Origin: Gnetum montanum
Lineage: Eukaryota > Streptophyta > Gnetopsida > Gnetales > Gnetaceae
Length of the DNA: 64,000 bases
Assembly (NCBI GenBank): GCA_015680685.1
Contig: MNCI01025223.1
Location: 211,919-275,918 of the forward strand
Direction of reading: 5' to 3'
Part shown: in pieces, positions 46,467-58,251 of the stretch
Layout: every line of letters starts with the position of its first letter
Numbering within the stretch: position 1 is the first letter of the stretch
Notes under the pieces: generated by a model
Seen by the model: only the letters and a program-made list of their open reading frames with translations
The model's database searches: none
Told to the model about the DNA's origin: nothing
Translations under genes and position numbers: made by a program

Positions 46467-47871
46467 AAAGTAGAATTAATAAATATTTTTCTTTCTTTTT
46501 AATTTTAGAATTTTTTGTTTTCCATTTTTTCATCTTTCAATTTATTGTTTTATCTTTTTGTCTTTTTATGAGTAATCTCATCTATGAATAAAACACTCAT
46601 GTGACTCATTGGTTGAGGTGTTGTTCTATGCTATTAAGTCTCAGGTGACTAATTACTTGGATAGCGAGCCCATCGCATCCATCCACCCATTCTATTAATA
46701 AGAGGTTATACTCTGGGAATGATGATATCCTTTACATTATTGAAACTTAAAGTAATTTTGTGCTAATTATGCCCAGAGCAAAGAATGATGGACTAAGAAG
46801 GAATGGCTAGGGTGTGACATCAAGGGGACTTGTGGATTATTTTTGGTGACATCTATAGGTGCTATCATGCAGCCTGGTTGTACTAAGATCCTTGTAGATC
46901 TAATGCAAAAGGGAAGTAAGAGTAATGAAGGAACTCAATAAAGAAACTCGATGTTGTTTTGGGGGTTCCACTGGAAAGACATGCACCCATGCTTGAAGGT
47001 TGGTGGCTTCTTCGGTTCACTGTTGGGGAAAAAAAAGTGCCAAAGTGGCTAAATAAAAAAAATAAGAGAAAAACACAAAGAAAAGATAAAAAAAACAAGA
47101 CCATAGAGAAATTCCCAATCATTCCTCCATTGAATGAAATGCCAAGTGATCGTACACCTTGCTGTCATGATACTCTTATGGTTATCCATCATTGGATGAA
47201 GCAATGTGATGTCACTGATTGTAGGAATGGACTTGGTCTTGACTTTGGAGTGATGGCATAATGACACATTAATCATGCCCTACACTCAAGATTCATTGTG
47301 CCCTAGGTCAGTTACCTCATGTCCCAATGTTTGCAATCCCTTCTATGATTCATCCCATCTTGCTGTTCAAGAATTTTTGACTTGTGTCTTGTGTGGCATA
47401 GAATTCATATATGATCATGGTGGTATCTAACATGTGTGTGTTTTGTTGCATCGGTACAGATTAGATTTAACCCTTCTAGTGCCTATGGACATTTTTAGGT
47501 GTGGTTACGCAAGGGCATTATAGGTTGGAACCTACTTTGGGGAGGACCCACTTGCGTGACTTTGTAATTTGTACTTGTTTCACACCACCACATCATTTTA
47601 TACCCTTTGAGAACTTCATTTCTAAATCTATTCTTTCCTTTATCATCATTTTATCAAACATTCCTTAAAACTATTATGTGTCCTTTGATGTGTCACCTAA
47701 ATCAACCTGGTCCAACATTAAACTTTTAGGGAAACTTCCTTGAAAAAATTTCTAACTCTAAAATCACACTAAGCAAGGAATTCAACGATTACTAAAGGCA
47801 ATGAGTAAGGTATGAAATAACTGAACTTCTTTCAATAACCTTACTAACAATTTATGTTTGTATGATTATAG
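46467..47871 (+). other. B non-coding region before ORF3
   Basis: No gene. T-rich start, then the family words GGTGTGACATCAAGGGGACT (46811), ACATGCACCCATGCTTGAAGG (46980) and TTACGCAAGGGCATTATAGG (47504), in the same order as in E1 and D. Ends in an acceptor-like TTTGTATGATTATAG directly before the ORF3 ATG. Confidence 0.6.
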
Positions 47872-48345
47872 ATGACCCCTAAAAGAGGATAATAAGGAGG
47901 ACCTTCTCAAGGTGCAACTAAACACCTAGGGGGAGGCAGAAGCCAAGTACCTCATGTAGGACATGCAGAGTAGGAGGCACAATCATTTAGCATCCATTAG
48001 GGGACTCCTGTCAGTATACAATCTGGCCAAGAAAAAGGTGGAGAGGTTAGGGCTCGAGCCTATGAAGAGGAATCACGTCTATTTACTGCATCACATGTCA
48101 AGGCCAATCAAGTGTTCTCGTAGCTGCCATGTCCATGGGAAGTGCCAACTCCATCAAACATTGGAACATCAGCATGGATGACTCATAATCCTAAAATAGA
48201 AGAGGAGAAATATTAGGTGCTTCTTCAACGATATCAATCTTAGAAGCCTAGCACGTAGGACAAAGGAAAGACACCCATGGAGGAACCACCATCACTTGGA
48301 ACCACATGAGTTCCAACAAAGTTTTGTAATTCTGTGTCTGTGTCC
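47872..48345 (+). pseudogene. B ORF3, short form
   Basis: One frame from ATG 47872 to about 48345 with nine stops, six of them TAG. Reads MTPKRG, GGPSQGATKHLGGGRSQVPH, EKGGEVRARAYEEESR, SHVKANQVFS, LPCPWEVPTPSNIG, TSAWMTHNPKIEEEKY and GKTPMEEPPSL. The start context (TATGATTATAG then ATG) matches E1 ORF3 at 15372. The PWEVPTPSNIGTSAW part matches PWDAPILAHIGNITW in X. It has both ends of the E1/X protein but lacks the long middle, so it is probably an internal deletion. Function unknown; no known domain, signal peptide or membrane segment. Confidence 0.55.
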
Positions 48346-48471
48346 CAATTTTATTTTGTTCAATCCCACACTGTAGCATGAATAATTCCTAGTTAGTCAA
48401 TAATCCCATACCTATTCACTATGTAATCAATTGGACTCATTCTCATTTTTTTTAACTCGAGGATGAGTTGT

Positions 48472-48489
48472 TATTCAGTTGTGGGGGTA
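48472..48489 (+). other. B polypurine tract
   Basis: TATTCAGTTGTGGGGGTA directly before the 3' LTR. Together with the preceding CTCGAGGATGAG it matches the sequence before the LTR at 29668 (TTGAGGATGAG). Confidence 0.75.
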
Positions 48490-48740
48490 TGATGAATCAT
48501 GGTTTGTTAGGTGCTGATATTAGACCCTTGTTAACCAAGTGTTGATATCAAACCCTTGTTATTGGACCTCTAATATTTGATGAGTCCTAATATTAGACCC
48601 CTAATATTGGACCTTTGATATCGGGTATGCGATATTGCAGCATGGCTAGTGATATTGGATACGAGATATCATGGTTCCCATGTGAGCCTATAAATACACA
48701 ATGGGGTACATGAGAAAGTCATAGGAAAAGTTAGTATTAG
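48490..48740 (+). repeat. B 3' LTR, left part
   Basis: Matches 43368-43644 of the 5' LTR; the last five bases ATTAG are the target of C. Differences from the 5' LTR are mostly C-to-T. Confidence 0.85.
48736..48740. repeat. Target-site duplication of C, left copy (ATTAG)
   Basis: ATTAG before TGTGAGAGATG, repeated at 55438-55442 after TTGTTACA. The uninterrupted 5' LTR has GTATTAGAGTAGG once at this place. Confidence 0.9.
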
Positions 48741-49322
48741 TGTGAGAGATGCCCCAGAGTGGTGGTTCTCTTGGGCTCTCCCCATGGTTTGGGGGCCATG
48801 GAACACTATGAGGTGCCCTTGGGTGTCTCTCAAGTGTTACAAAACCCACCCCAGCTTGGTGGTACCAAGCTAGCAATAGGGCACCCTCCTGTTGCAACTC
48901 TCTTCTAAGTCCTCTTCATTCCCTCTTCTCCATGGAGAACTACATGGTCCTCATTCTACGATGGTCGTAGATATGTAGGTAGCCAAGACTGGATAGTTTT
49001 GGTGCAGCACTAGGCAACACCTTGTACCAGATTGTGAGGGATCTGGGGGTGAGGCATCTCCCCTTGTAGGTGCATTGTCTCCCCTCCCACCGATGTCTTC
49101 TACAAGGTTGTGTGTGTGATTTTTTGCATGGTCCTCATTTTGGAGTCAGTTACCCTCCATGAGGTGCGTTGTCATGTATGTTAAGAAGCTGTACTTCTGC
49201 TTGCACTCACTCATGAGATGCTAGCTTGCTTGAGGTGTATTCCCTAGGTCTTCTGACCCAGATCCATTGGATCTTCATGAATTCCTTGGGGTGCCAGACA
49301 ACGTTGGGGAAATGTTGTTACA
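48741..49322 (+). repeat. C 5' LTR
   Basis: From TGTGAGAGATGCC to ATGTTGTTACA; 582 bp. Matches 54858-55437 with scattered changes and a few short indels. Confidence 0.9.
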
Positions 49323-49324
49323 GA

Positions 49325-49336
49325 TGGTATCAGAGA
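49325..49336 (+). other. C primer-binding site
   Basis: TGGTATCAGAGA, two bases after the LTR end; one base from the iMet-complementary TGGTATCAGAGC. Confidence 0.8.
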
Positions 49337-52300
49337 ATTTTTGAAATTGTGTTTGGACATGGTTGTGTTATTCCATTGAGCTTTTTTGGTTAATGGTCCC
49401 TTTGGATTGATACCTAGGTGATCTAGGATCATATCCTTATGAAATTTTGAAGAGTTTCCTGATGGTAATGTTCTACACTCTTCATGAGAGGACATATGAG
49501 AAATTGTGAGCAACTAATGTATGTTGCTCTTTGTGAGGATATAAATGATATTATTGTGGTGATGTCCTTCACTTGTTTACTTGTGGTTGGACTAGTTGTG
49601 ATTGTATGTGATATGATTGAGAGGAGTTCTACTGGCAACTCAGGAATTTTGTTGCTCAAGGAGCTCTCATCTCAAGTCTCCAGTGATTCATCTGGGATGA
49701 ATCAGACCCAGTCTCCATTTCGGTTTCCACCCAAATGACATGTTTCAAGATGGAATTTGTTAAATTGTATAGGATATGATATCCTTGGCACTCCCACTCA
49801 CCCTAGATATAGTGAGTATGGAAAAATACAAATTGGGATAAGATGGTTCCCAGGTACCTCAGGATGAAGGTCCTTCGGACATGTGCTCTTGGTGAGCCTT
49901 ATTCTGGGTGGACTAAGATCATTACCAGTAGACTTCGTACGTTTGTGCTTGCAATTGTATGTTTGTCTATTTGTGTATGCGTGTCTTCTTGGTTGCACTT
50001 TCAAATTCTACATGTGTGTTATCTTGGTTGTCTCTATTGTTTGTAACGCAAGGCTTAATGGTTTACGCGATATGATGACTTATTATTGGGAACTTTGAGG
50101 ATGCAGTGGTTGTTTGTGTCATCCCAAAGCCAAATGGTTGTTGTCTTGTTTGAAAACTTGTGCATGAGGCATGATTGCCTTATTGTTGATCTTTGTGAGT
50201 TGTGCTACTTGTTGAGTTGGTGGTGTTGCCTTTGGGCTCGTGGCATCACTATTTTGATTAGTGACATTTGTTGGTCACTTTGATTTGAAGACTATTGGTG
50301 TGGGTCATCCTATTGTTGGTTCTTGTTGAGACCACACCTCTTTTGATGAGAGTCTTCTTATGAACACATCCTTCATGATGTTTCTCATTGTCACGAGAAT
50401 TGGTTTGATGTAGACTTGTTGTTGGGTAGACCTTGGTCTTCCACCTTATTTTTGGGTTGAGATGACGATTGTCTATTGCCCATGACTCATACGATCGTGT
50501 TGAGATTTCGATCCTGGTTGACACCAGTGTGTATTGCTGGGAATAATTGTTGTGTTTGAATCTTGAAATTCTGAGAGTGTGCTCTCTCTCTCTTGGTGTA
50601 CCTCATGATGAAATCATTCATCAAGGTTTGCATGATTGATCTCTATGCATGTTGCTGAGGTCTTGATTTTTATGATATGCAAGAGTGATATGAATTTGTT
50701 ACATGATTGGGCTTGATGGTTGTGTATGAGGCTGATGTGCTAATCATGTTCCTACTAACTTTGTATTTCTGAGCTTGTGTCTCAGTGGTTGCAGGTAGCA
50801 CAGGTACAAAGATGCAGCCAGTGGTGACCTTAGTTGATTCTATGAGAACTATGTCTATGGGGAAGATATGTGCTCCTAAGACCTTCATGAACTGATTATT
50901 TGATCTCAGAATCCCAACATTGGGTTGCGGATGTATCGGTACCTTGGCTGTGATGGATCCGCAGGTACATTATGATTTGTTTGCCTCTTAGTGCTAGGGA
51001 GAGCACTAACAGAGGATGGTGATCTATCCTAGACCCTACAAATATTGGGCTAGTAGATGTCATGAAATGGTATCCTTGGCCATGCTAGATATTGATGGCC
51101 CAGGAGTGGCCAATGCAATGAGGTCCTACTATGGCAAGATGATGGATACTCAGTTGGCGTGTTTTGTTCTCTGATCATTGTGTTCGTGTCTTGAATCATT
51201 TTTATTCGATGTTACCCATGTAGTGGGTTCAGTGCGACAGTAGATCATGTATCTTTTGAGATAGCGGTGTAATGACAGATGATCATTTATGCTTCGTGAT
51301 AGAGATAGGATTTTCTCAAAATAGCATGGTTCTTCATGGTATGCTCTTGGTGGCCTAAATCCTTTAACCTAGGAAGGGCTTGGGTAGCTTGTCCTATAGC
51401 CTTTTAGGCTCGGGTAGCATTCCCAAATACCATGTATGTTTCCATATATGAATGTAATCCTATCCTTGGGTGGGTGAAATGTATCCTTGTGATATTCTTA
51501 ATTCGATTGTATGCACTCAAAAGTGCTGGATGTATTACCTATGTGACTCAGTTGTCTCCTGGTTGTAGGCCTATGCCACACACTGTGACAAGGTCAAGCT
51601 TGATGTATGGTGTTTTCTTGGTGCTTGTTTTGAAGCACTCTTGCTATATGTTGTAAATGGCCTTTGTGCCTTGATGTATAATTCTACTGAAAATCTCATG
51701 GGAAATGCTTTAGTTGGATACAATGTTATAATGAATGGACTAGGGCATGTCCTTGCCCTTTATGCTCGTGAACTGGTGCCATGTGTTCTTGATGATGTTG
51801 GCATGCTTGGATGGTGTGTGCTTGGTGAATGTCCTTGAGACAGGACAAATCTTGGGAACACATTCTCTTGTGTTCTTGGATTGGCAAAGATCTTGTCCAT
51901 AGATGATCGATGGTGACTAACATTCAAATCAATGTGAAGTCTAGTGGTGGATTTGAGTCAATTTCTGGGCATTAGCACTTATTCTTGCTATTTCATGTTG
52001 GAAGTAATCATGGAGTAGCTGTCTAAATGTTGGGATGGTGGTCCATCCTTGAATACATGCCGTTACAGATACAGAAATTATGATTTCTCTTGGTGGCCTT
52101 GCTTGGTGGGCTTGAATGTGCTTAAAACACTTGAGTCGATGCTCTCATTACTGGGGGCTTCTAATGATTTGTGCATGTTGGTGGGCTTTCGTGACTAATT
52201 GCTTTTGGTGCTTTAGAGGGCTATGATGCACTCTCATAGATTGGGACTTATTGGTGTGTTTGTTGTCTATGGTGTGATTCCATGATTGGGGACTTGTTGT

Positions 52301-53231
52301 GCCTAATAGGCTATGGCGTCTTGCTGAATTTTCTATGTACCTTGTCCCATATGTACACTGATGTATCACACCATCCCTCCTGGATGTATTGTCCCATGTC
52401 TTTTGTGTGATGTTAATTCATGTTGGTGTTCTCACCTCCCTGGTGGGATAGCAGAGTTGATCATGATATTACTTGGTAAATCCTTAATTTTATGAGGGAT
52501 CATTCTCCATTTCAATGGATTCCCTTTTCAGTTCCTGAAATAGTAAGGTAGGTGGTATTGAGACGATTGTCTCCTATTTGGGACCTAGAAGTAGTTGATG
52601 TTTTGGACTTGTTCCTAGCAGTGGTCCCATTTTCTTGAACTTGTGGGGCTTGCCCTCAGAGATAGAATGTTGTTACCTTGGTGAAATTCATGAAACCTCC
52701 TTTGTAAGGTCGTGTTGTTGATGTAAATTAAAGATACATATTGCTCTTCTTGTAAGAAAGGCATGATCTTGTGTACTCTCGTAGTTTTGGGGTCTTCAGA
52801 GGAACTTCCTTATTGGGGTTCTCTAGTAGACCATCCTTATTGTAAATCCTTCGGGGATGAATTGTTTTGTGCTTAAGTTGTAAATGATGTTGATGAAAGC
52901 CCATTCCATGTAAAACTACCTTGAGGACCTAGTCCTCCTATGGGCAAGATGTTATTTGTGTTTGTTATTTGGGTTGAGTGATAATAGGTAGTGGTGTAGC
53001 CTTGTCCACCACAAATTGATGTAAAGGAGCTTAACTAGGATGTATGAAATCAAATCCAAATCTCCCAAGATGAAATAGAAATCCCTCTTGATAAAATTTC
53101 AAGGGATGAACTACTTGGTGTCTCGAGTTGTTCTCAAGGTGAAAAGTGAATTTGGGTAAGACTTGTGAACCCATGTCTTCCCTCAGCTGGTGATAGTTCA
53201 ATGATATGGTTCTATTGGCTCTATTGACTAC
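49337..53231 (+). other. C interior, left part
   Basis: No recognisable protein. Many short open frames on both strands lack any family motif. Less AT-rich than B or A around it. Confidence 0.5.
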
Positions 53232-53832
53232 TTGGGCGTGTATTATGGGTAAGGTGTAGCTGGGCTACTATACTTACCTATGGAAGAAACCTCCCAAATA
53301 GGATCCTTTCTGCAAGTGAAAAATATAATGAAAGGTGATGATCGCGATATTGGTAGTCCTTCTTAATATAGTGGGGAAATGCAAATTCTACGAACATTGA
53401 TGTTCCTCAGAGAATTCATGATTTGGTTACTCTCTGAGGTGACTCTATATTCGTTCTTGAACATAGTGTTCAAAAAATGGTGCTTGTCCCATAACTTGGA
53501 GTGGGAAGGATAGTTTGCATGTAGCAAATGTGGGTGTGTATTATGGGTAAGGTGTAGTTGGGCTACTATACTTACCTATGGAAGAAACCTCCCAAAGAGG
53601 ATCCTTTCTGCAAGTGCAAAATCTAATGAAAGGTGATGATCGCGAGATTGGCAGTCATTCTTGATATAGTGGGGAAATGCAAATTTTGAGAACATTGATG
53701 TTCTTCAGAGAATTCATGATTTGGTTACTCTCTGAGGTGACTCTATATTCGTTCTTGAACATAGTGTTCAAAAAATGGTGCTTGTCCCATAACTTGGAGT
53801 GGGAAGGATAGTTTGCATGTAGCAAATGTGGG
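53232..53832 (+). repeat. 298 bp tandem duplication inside C
   Basis: TATTATGGGTAAGGTGTAG starts at 53241 and again at 53539, and GCATGTAGCAAATGTGGGTG recurs at the same 298-base offset. The copies differ at only a few sites, so the duplication is young. Confidence 0.85.
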
Positions 53833-54838
53833 TGATCCTTCTCCCTAAAAGGGATGTTATGGTTGCATTCGATGATGTGCTTATGGTTGATATGAGACAG
53901 GTGATGGAGGATTGTCATGGGGTTGGCCATCCAATTGATCCTCCACTTGTTCTAACATTCGAGCAGGCATTCTCGATGTTGGACAATCACAAGAGGTGTT
54001 GATGATAGTTGGGGCTTGTTATATGTTAGCCTCTTGGAGAAGTTTCCAAAGAGATTTTTGGATCTTCTCTCTCATTGTGGTTATGAAATACTATTGAATG
54101 ATGAATTGAGGTATGCGATGTTGGTGTCTAGGGATGGCAAGGTCAAGCTTAAAAGATCTACCCTTGTACCTTGCTTGTAAGGGAGAACATGCTTGACTCC
54201 CTTTGTACCAGCTTGAACAAACATGATGAGAAAAAGAGAATGCACATGGTACTGATGCACATGGAATTAGTGCTTAGATGGTTGCACTAGTGAGACCCCA
54301 TGGGTCTCAGTGCGAGGAGCAGAAGATGGAGTTTTGGCAAGCATGAGTTGCTTGCGGAGACATGGCTCTTTGGAGCATGTCCTCCCTCTTAGTGTGATGT
54401 TCCCAAGTCCCTCACCATGGGTAGTGGCCCTGGTGAGCTTGAAAAAAAATATCAATGGGTGTTGAGATGCCATTTACAGAGGAACTTGATGGGACTTATG
54501 GAAGAGGAGCTATCTTCTTGCATAAGTATGGGTTTACGCAAGAAGATATGTCTCTAGACCCTTAGAAGGGATGGATCTAGGGGATGCCTTAGAGATGTTG
54601 GCCCTTTGGGTTGGACTCTCCCACTCGTATAGAGAAGGGAAGTCTTTGGACTTCCTCCATTCGCCCTTGCGTTTCATGCAAGGCATTGGATGGAAAGATG
54701 TATCAGGTGTTGGGGTTGGTACCTTCCTTCAAGCTTGGTGTCTAAGGAGTTGACAAATCCCCGAAATTGATGGAGTTTCGAACCCATTTAAAAGTGTACA
54801 CTCGAAGCTATCCTAGGCTTAGTTTCGAGGATATCACT
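53833..54838 (+). other. C interior, right part
   Basis: No recognisable protein or repeat. Confidence 0.5.
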
Positions 54839-54857
54839 TCTTTGTGTGGGGGAGGAT
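54839..54857 (+). other. C polypurine tract
   Basis: TCTTTGTGTGGGGGAGGAT directly before the 3' LTR. Confidence 0.75.
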
Positions 54858-55437
54858 TATGAGAGATGTCCCAGAGTGGTGGTTCTCTTGGGCTCTCCCC
54901 ATGGTTCAGGGGCCATGGAACACTCTGAGGTGCCCTCGGGTGGCTCTCAAGTGTTACAAAACCCACCTCGGCTTGGTGGTACCAAGCTAGCAATAGGACA
55001 CCCTCCTGTTGCAACTCTCTTCTAAGTCCTCTCCATTCCCCTCTTCTCCATGGAGAACTACATGGCCCTAATTCTATGACGGTCGTAGATATGTAGGCAG
55101 CCAAGACTGGATAGTTTTGGTGTGGTGCTAGGCCACACCTTGTACCAGATTTTGAGGGATCTGGGGGTGAGGAACCTCCCCTTGTAGGTGCATCATCTCT
55201 CCTCCCACCGATGTCTTCTACAAGGTTGTGTGTGTGCTTGTTTGCATGGTTCTTGTTTTGGAGTCAGTTACCCTCCAGGTGCATTGTCATGTATGTTAAG
55301 AAGCTATGCTTCTACTTGCACTCACTCTTGAGATGCTAGCTTGCTTGAGGCATATTCCCTAGGTCTTCTGCCCTAGATCCATTGGATCTTCATGAATTTC
55401 TTGGGGTGCCGAACAATGTTGGGGCAATGTTGTTACA
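54858..55437 (+). repeat. C 3' LTR
   Basis: 580 bp from TATGAGAGATGTC (TG start changed to TA) to ATGTTGTTACA. Confidence 0.9.
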
Positions 55438-56112
55438 ATTAGAGTAGGATCATTTTGTTAGTTTCAATTCCTCTTAACCCTTTCCCCAGTGCATGCTCGT
55501 AGTGTGATGATTGTAATTGTATGGAACCTTTATTCAAGTGTGATGTACTTGGACACACACATGATTGGCAATAAAGATGGAGATTACTTCATCATTGTAG
55601 CATTCACTTAGTTTTAATTGTTATTTATTGATTTCTTAATTAATATTTATCTACCCTCATTTTCTATCCCTATTATTAAACATGGAATTAGTATGACTTA
55701 ATCACGAGCATTTAAGTGTGACTACTTAGTATCCCAGTAGCGTACCTAGGACATGCACTTGGTAATTCCAGTAGTAGTACACAAGGTCCAAGATGTGTAC
55801 AGATGATTAAGGATGGATGCTTATTGCACTTAGGTTAGCTTAGACTCTCTTCATCCTTTCCCTCTTAGTTAAAACAAAGTTACTTTCCATTGCCTCTAGG
55901 AGTAGCACTAGTTTAGGACCACATCATACACCTCACTTTGGACTAAATCATACATGACAAAGAAAATACTAGTCCAGGTGGGAAGACAGCGAACTGCGAT
56001 CAATGAGTAACTATCTAGATACCACAACTAGCCTATTTGTAGAGTTCGACCGGATTGTGCATGAATGCTTGTATTCGTATGGTTGAGTGTAGGGGTACCT
56101 CACCACTCATCA
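55438..56112 (+). repeat. B 3' LTR, right part, with C target copy
   Basis: Starts with the ATTAG copy and runs to CACCACTCATCA, matching 43640-44302. Followed by the GCAGA copy at 56113-56117. Confidence 0.85.
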
Positions 56113-56117
56113 GCAGA
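56113..56117. repeat. Target-site duplication of B, right copy (GCAGA)
   Basis: Pairs with 43363-43367. Confidence 0.85.
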
Positions 56118-57050
56118 TTACTTACTCCTCAACATTCACACTTCACTTCAAGCTTAAATATTGGTTGAAAATATTGGATCAGTTATTAACATATGTGTGG
56201 CAACACTTGTAATATTCTTACTTTCCTATTTGTGTGATACTTAATGAAACACCCATTTCTATATGCTCTATCTTTGATATTTTGTATTAACAGACTATTT
56301 TTACATGATCATATTTACATTAGGAGAGAATTTCAAGAAGTGTGTGAATGTATATTCATCATCATGTTTCATTTTTAATCAATGGTTCTGGATGTTTCAT
56401 TGCCTTGAACAAAAATTAGAGCATGCATGTCTCACTCATAGCTTTGACCTTTAAAATTGAATTTTGATGGTTCTTATTGAATTAATTGTAGCTTCTTGTT
56501 TTAACCTCAAAATAGTAGTTCTCAATTTTCACAATCACATCTCAAGTGAAGGATGTAGTACAATCCTCACTACATTTTGAGCAATAACATGATTACTCTA
56601 TGGGAATGTATTCATCTGACATTAATGGTTTTCCATTGTGAAGTTGTATGGTGATATTTACCTCACCATAAAGATATGCCCATTTGATAATGTTTTATAA
56701 AGATGAAGAATATTTGAATTCCAAGCACCTTGCACTACTAATGACTTCTTGTTTCAGAGATAGGTTGCTTAATTTTGAAAGAATTTACTTCACTTCAAGG
56801 TTTAATTTCACTTGGAATGTTTGTTCTACTCTTGCCAATTTTGGGGCACCTATTCATGGACTTGATAAATACATACTTCCTATATCTTTCTAGGTTTATA
56901 AGTGATACTTGGCTCTCCATATTATATGGATATTATTATTCTTTTCTATCTTTTCTACTTAAGTATGTACACCTTATACCTAAGTATGGTTATATTTGTA
57001 TGCTCACTAACCTATTTTCTTAAGTTTTGAACATTACTAAAAAGGGGGAG
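56118..57050 (+). other. Copia A internal non-coding region, right part
   Basis: No gene recognised; short open frames have no family motif. Ends in the purine tract AAAAAGGGGGAG at 57039-57050. Confidence 0.5.
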
Positions 57051-57051
57051 A

Positions 57052-58251
57052 TTATGGACCTTTTGGTGGGCTCAAAATGTTAAGTCAAATGGAGACAAAA
57101 TTTGTTTGCATGGTTGTATGGTTATTGTGTTTGTAGAACTATGTAGATGAGAAATCAAGATGAGCTAAAGAGGATTAGGAACGAGCTATCCTAGAGCTTA
57201 AAGGAGGAGGTCACCCACATGTCTTCAAATGAACAATCAAAGAATGTGGACAAGGATTTGATATTGTACAAGAAAAGTGGACATCATTAAAGCATATGAA
57301 AGATTAAGGTTGTGAAAAATGGATGATGCATTCATCATGCAAGGAAAGACATCTCTAGGACATAGTAGACATCTTGGCAAATTTGGAGAGAACTCACACA
57401 AAGACATCTTTAGAAACAACAAGATGTCTTTCACAAGGTAGAGACATATTTATAGATTACAGGCCAGGTCTAGAAAGATGTCTTCCATTAGACAAAGACA
57501 TCTTCTAGTATGAAGTCTTCAATAAGATGTCTTTTAGGAAATAAACACATCTTCCTAGATTTGAAGGCAAATTTGGAGAGACATATTAGGTATAGGAAAG
57601 ACATCTCCCATGATTGTTTATGATTGTTAGCTAATTTTTGCACAAGTTTCAAGAAGTATTTAGCAACATGGAAGCTATAAGAAGACTTTATGTGCATTGG
57701 GAAAAGTGCAAGCATTGTTGTATTCATTGTACAAGCATTTTTAATAATTGAATTCTTTATTGCTCCTCATTTTCTAATCATTTTGGCTTTGTAAAGTATC
57801 CTGTACCTAATTGTGAAAGGATCAAAAAATTGAGTTGTAATTATTCCTTATAATTCTTGTTCTTGTTGCCTTGCAGGGTTGATGTGCTTGAGCTTATTTG
57901 GATCTTACGGGACTGAGTGTAAGGTGTTGTGGTACAACACTCTGGTGAAAAGCTTAAGATTGTAAAGGTCATAGAAGCCTTGAAATTACATTTCCAAGCC
58001 TAAGTGGACCTTTTGAGGTTGAGTGATTAGTGTTGTGGTACAACACTTCAGGGCAGGGCTTGACAACTATACAATGTGTGGACCCTTCAACAACATTTTG
58101 AGAGCAACAAAGTCTAGAGGTGTGCTTGTGATCTACCCTCTATGTGTGGACTACCCAAGATGGGGAACCACATTGAATTTGATGCTTTGTTTGTTTATGT
58201 TTTTTATTTTGGGAACTTATTTATCCCCCCTTCTAAGTTCAATGATCCACA
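57052..58251 (+). repeat. Copia A 3' LTR
   Basis: About 1.2 kb, starting close to TTATGGACC after the purine tract and ending near GATCCACA. Includes repeated AGACATCTT/AGATGTCTT words (57345-57550). Its last 860 or so bases match the left LTR. Confidence 0.7.

Larger units (their letters stand above)
48741..55437 (+). mobile_element. C: LTR element without recognisable proteins (LARD-like)
   Basis: A 6697 bp element with 582 and 580 bp LTRs that are close to identical, an iMet-type primer site, a polypurine tract and a perfect target duplication. The 5.5 kb interior gives no gag, protease, RT, RNase H or integrase in any frame I could read. This fits a large non-autonomous derivative. Its type (copia or gypsy) cannot be told. 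Confidence 0.8.
43368..56112 (+). mobile_element. B: Athila-like gag plus ORF3 element, interrupted by C
   Basis: About 6.0 kb without C: 935 bp 5' LTR, tRNA-Asp-type primer site, gag, conserved non-coding region, ORF3, polypurine tract and a 921 bp 3' LTR split by C. Perfect five-base target duplication. Protease, RT, RNase H and integrase are absent and no linker remains, unlike D. It must have relied on enzymes from another element. Confidence 0.85.
39745..58251 (+). mobile_element. A: copia-type element with gag only, interrupted by B and C
   Basis: Left LTR (truncated), iMet-type primer site, gag, then a non-coding part, cut at 43362/56118 by B. The internal region continues to a purine tract and a full right LTR. 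Without B the internal region is about 3.7 kb. No protease, integrase, RT or RNase H is present, so it fits the class of non-autonomous elements with terminal repeats and gag only. Confidence 0.7.

Noticed and set aside
49843-50046. Hydrophobic short frames in C
   Set aside because: Isolated, below 75 codons, no neighbouring family motif.
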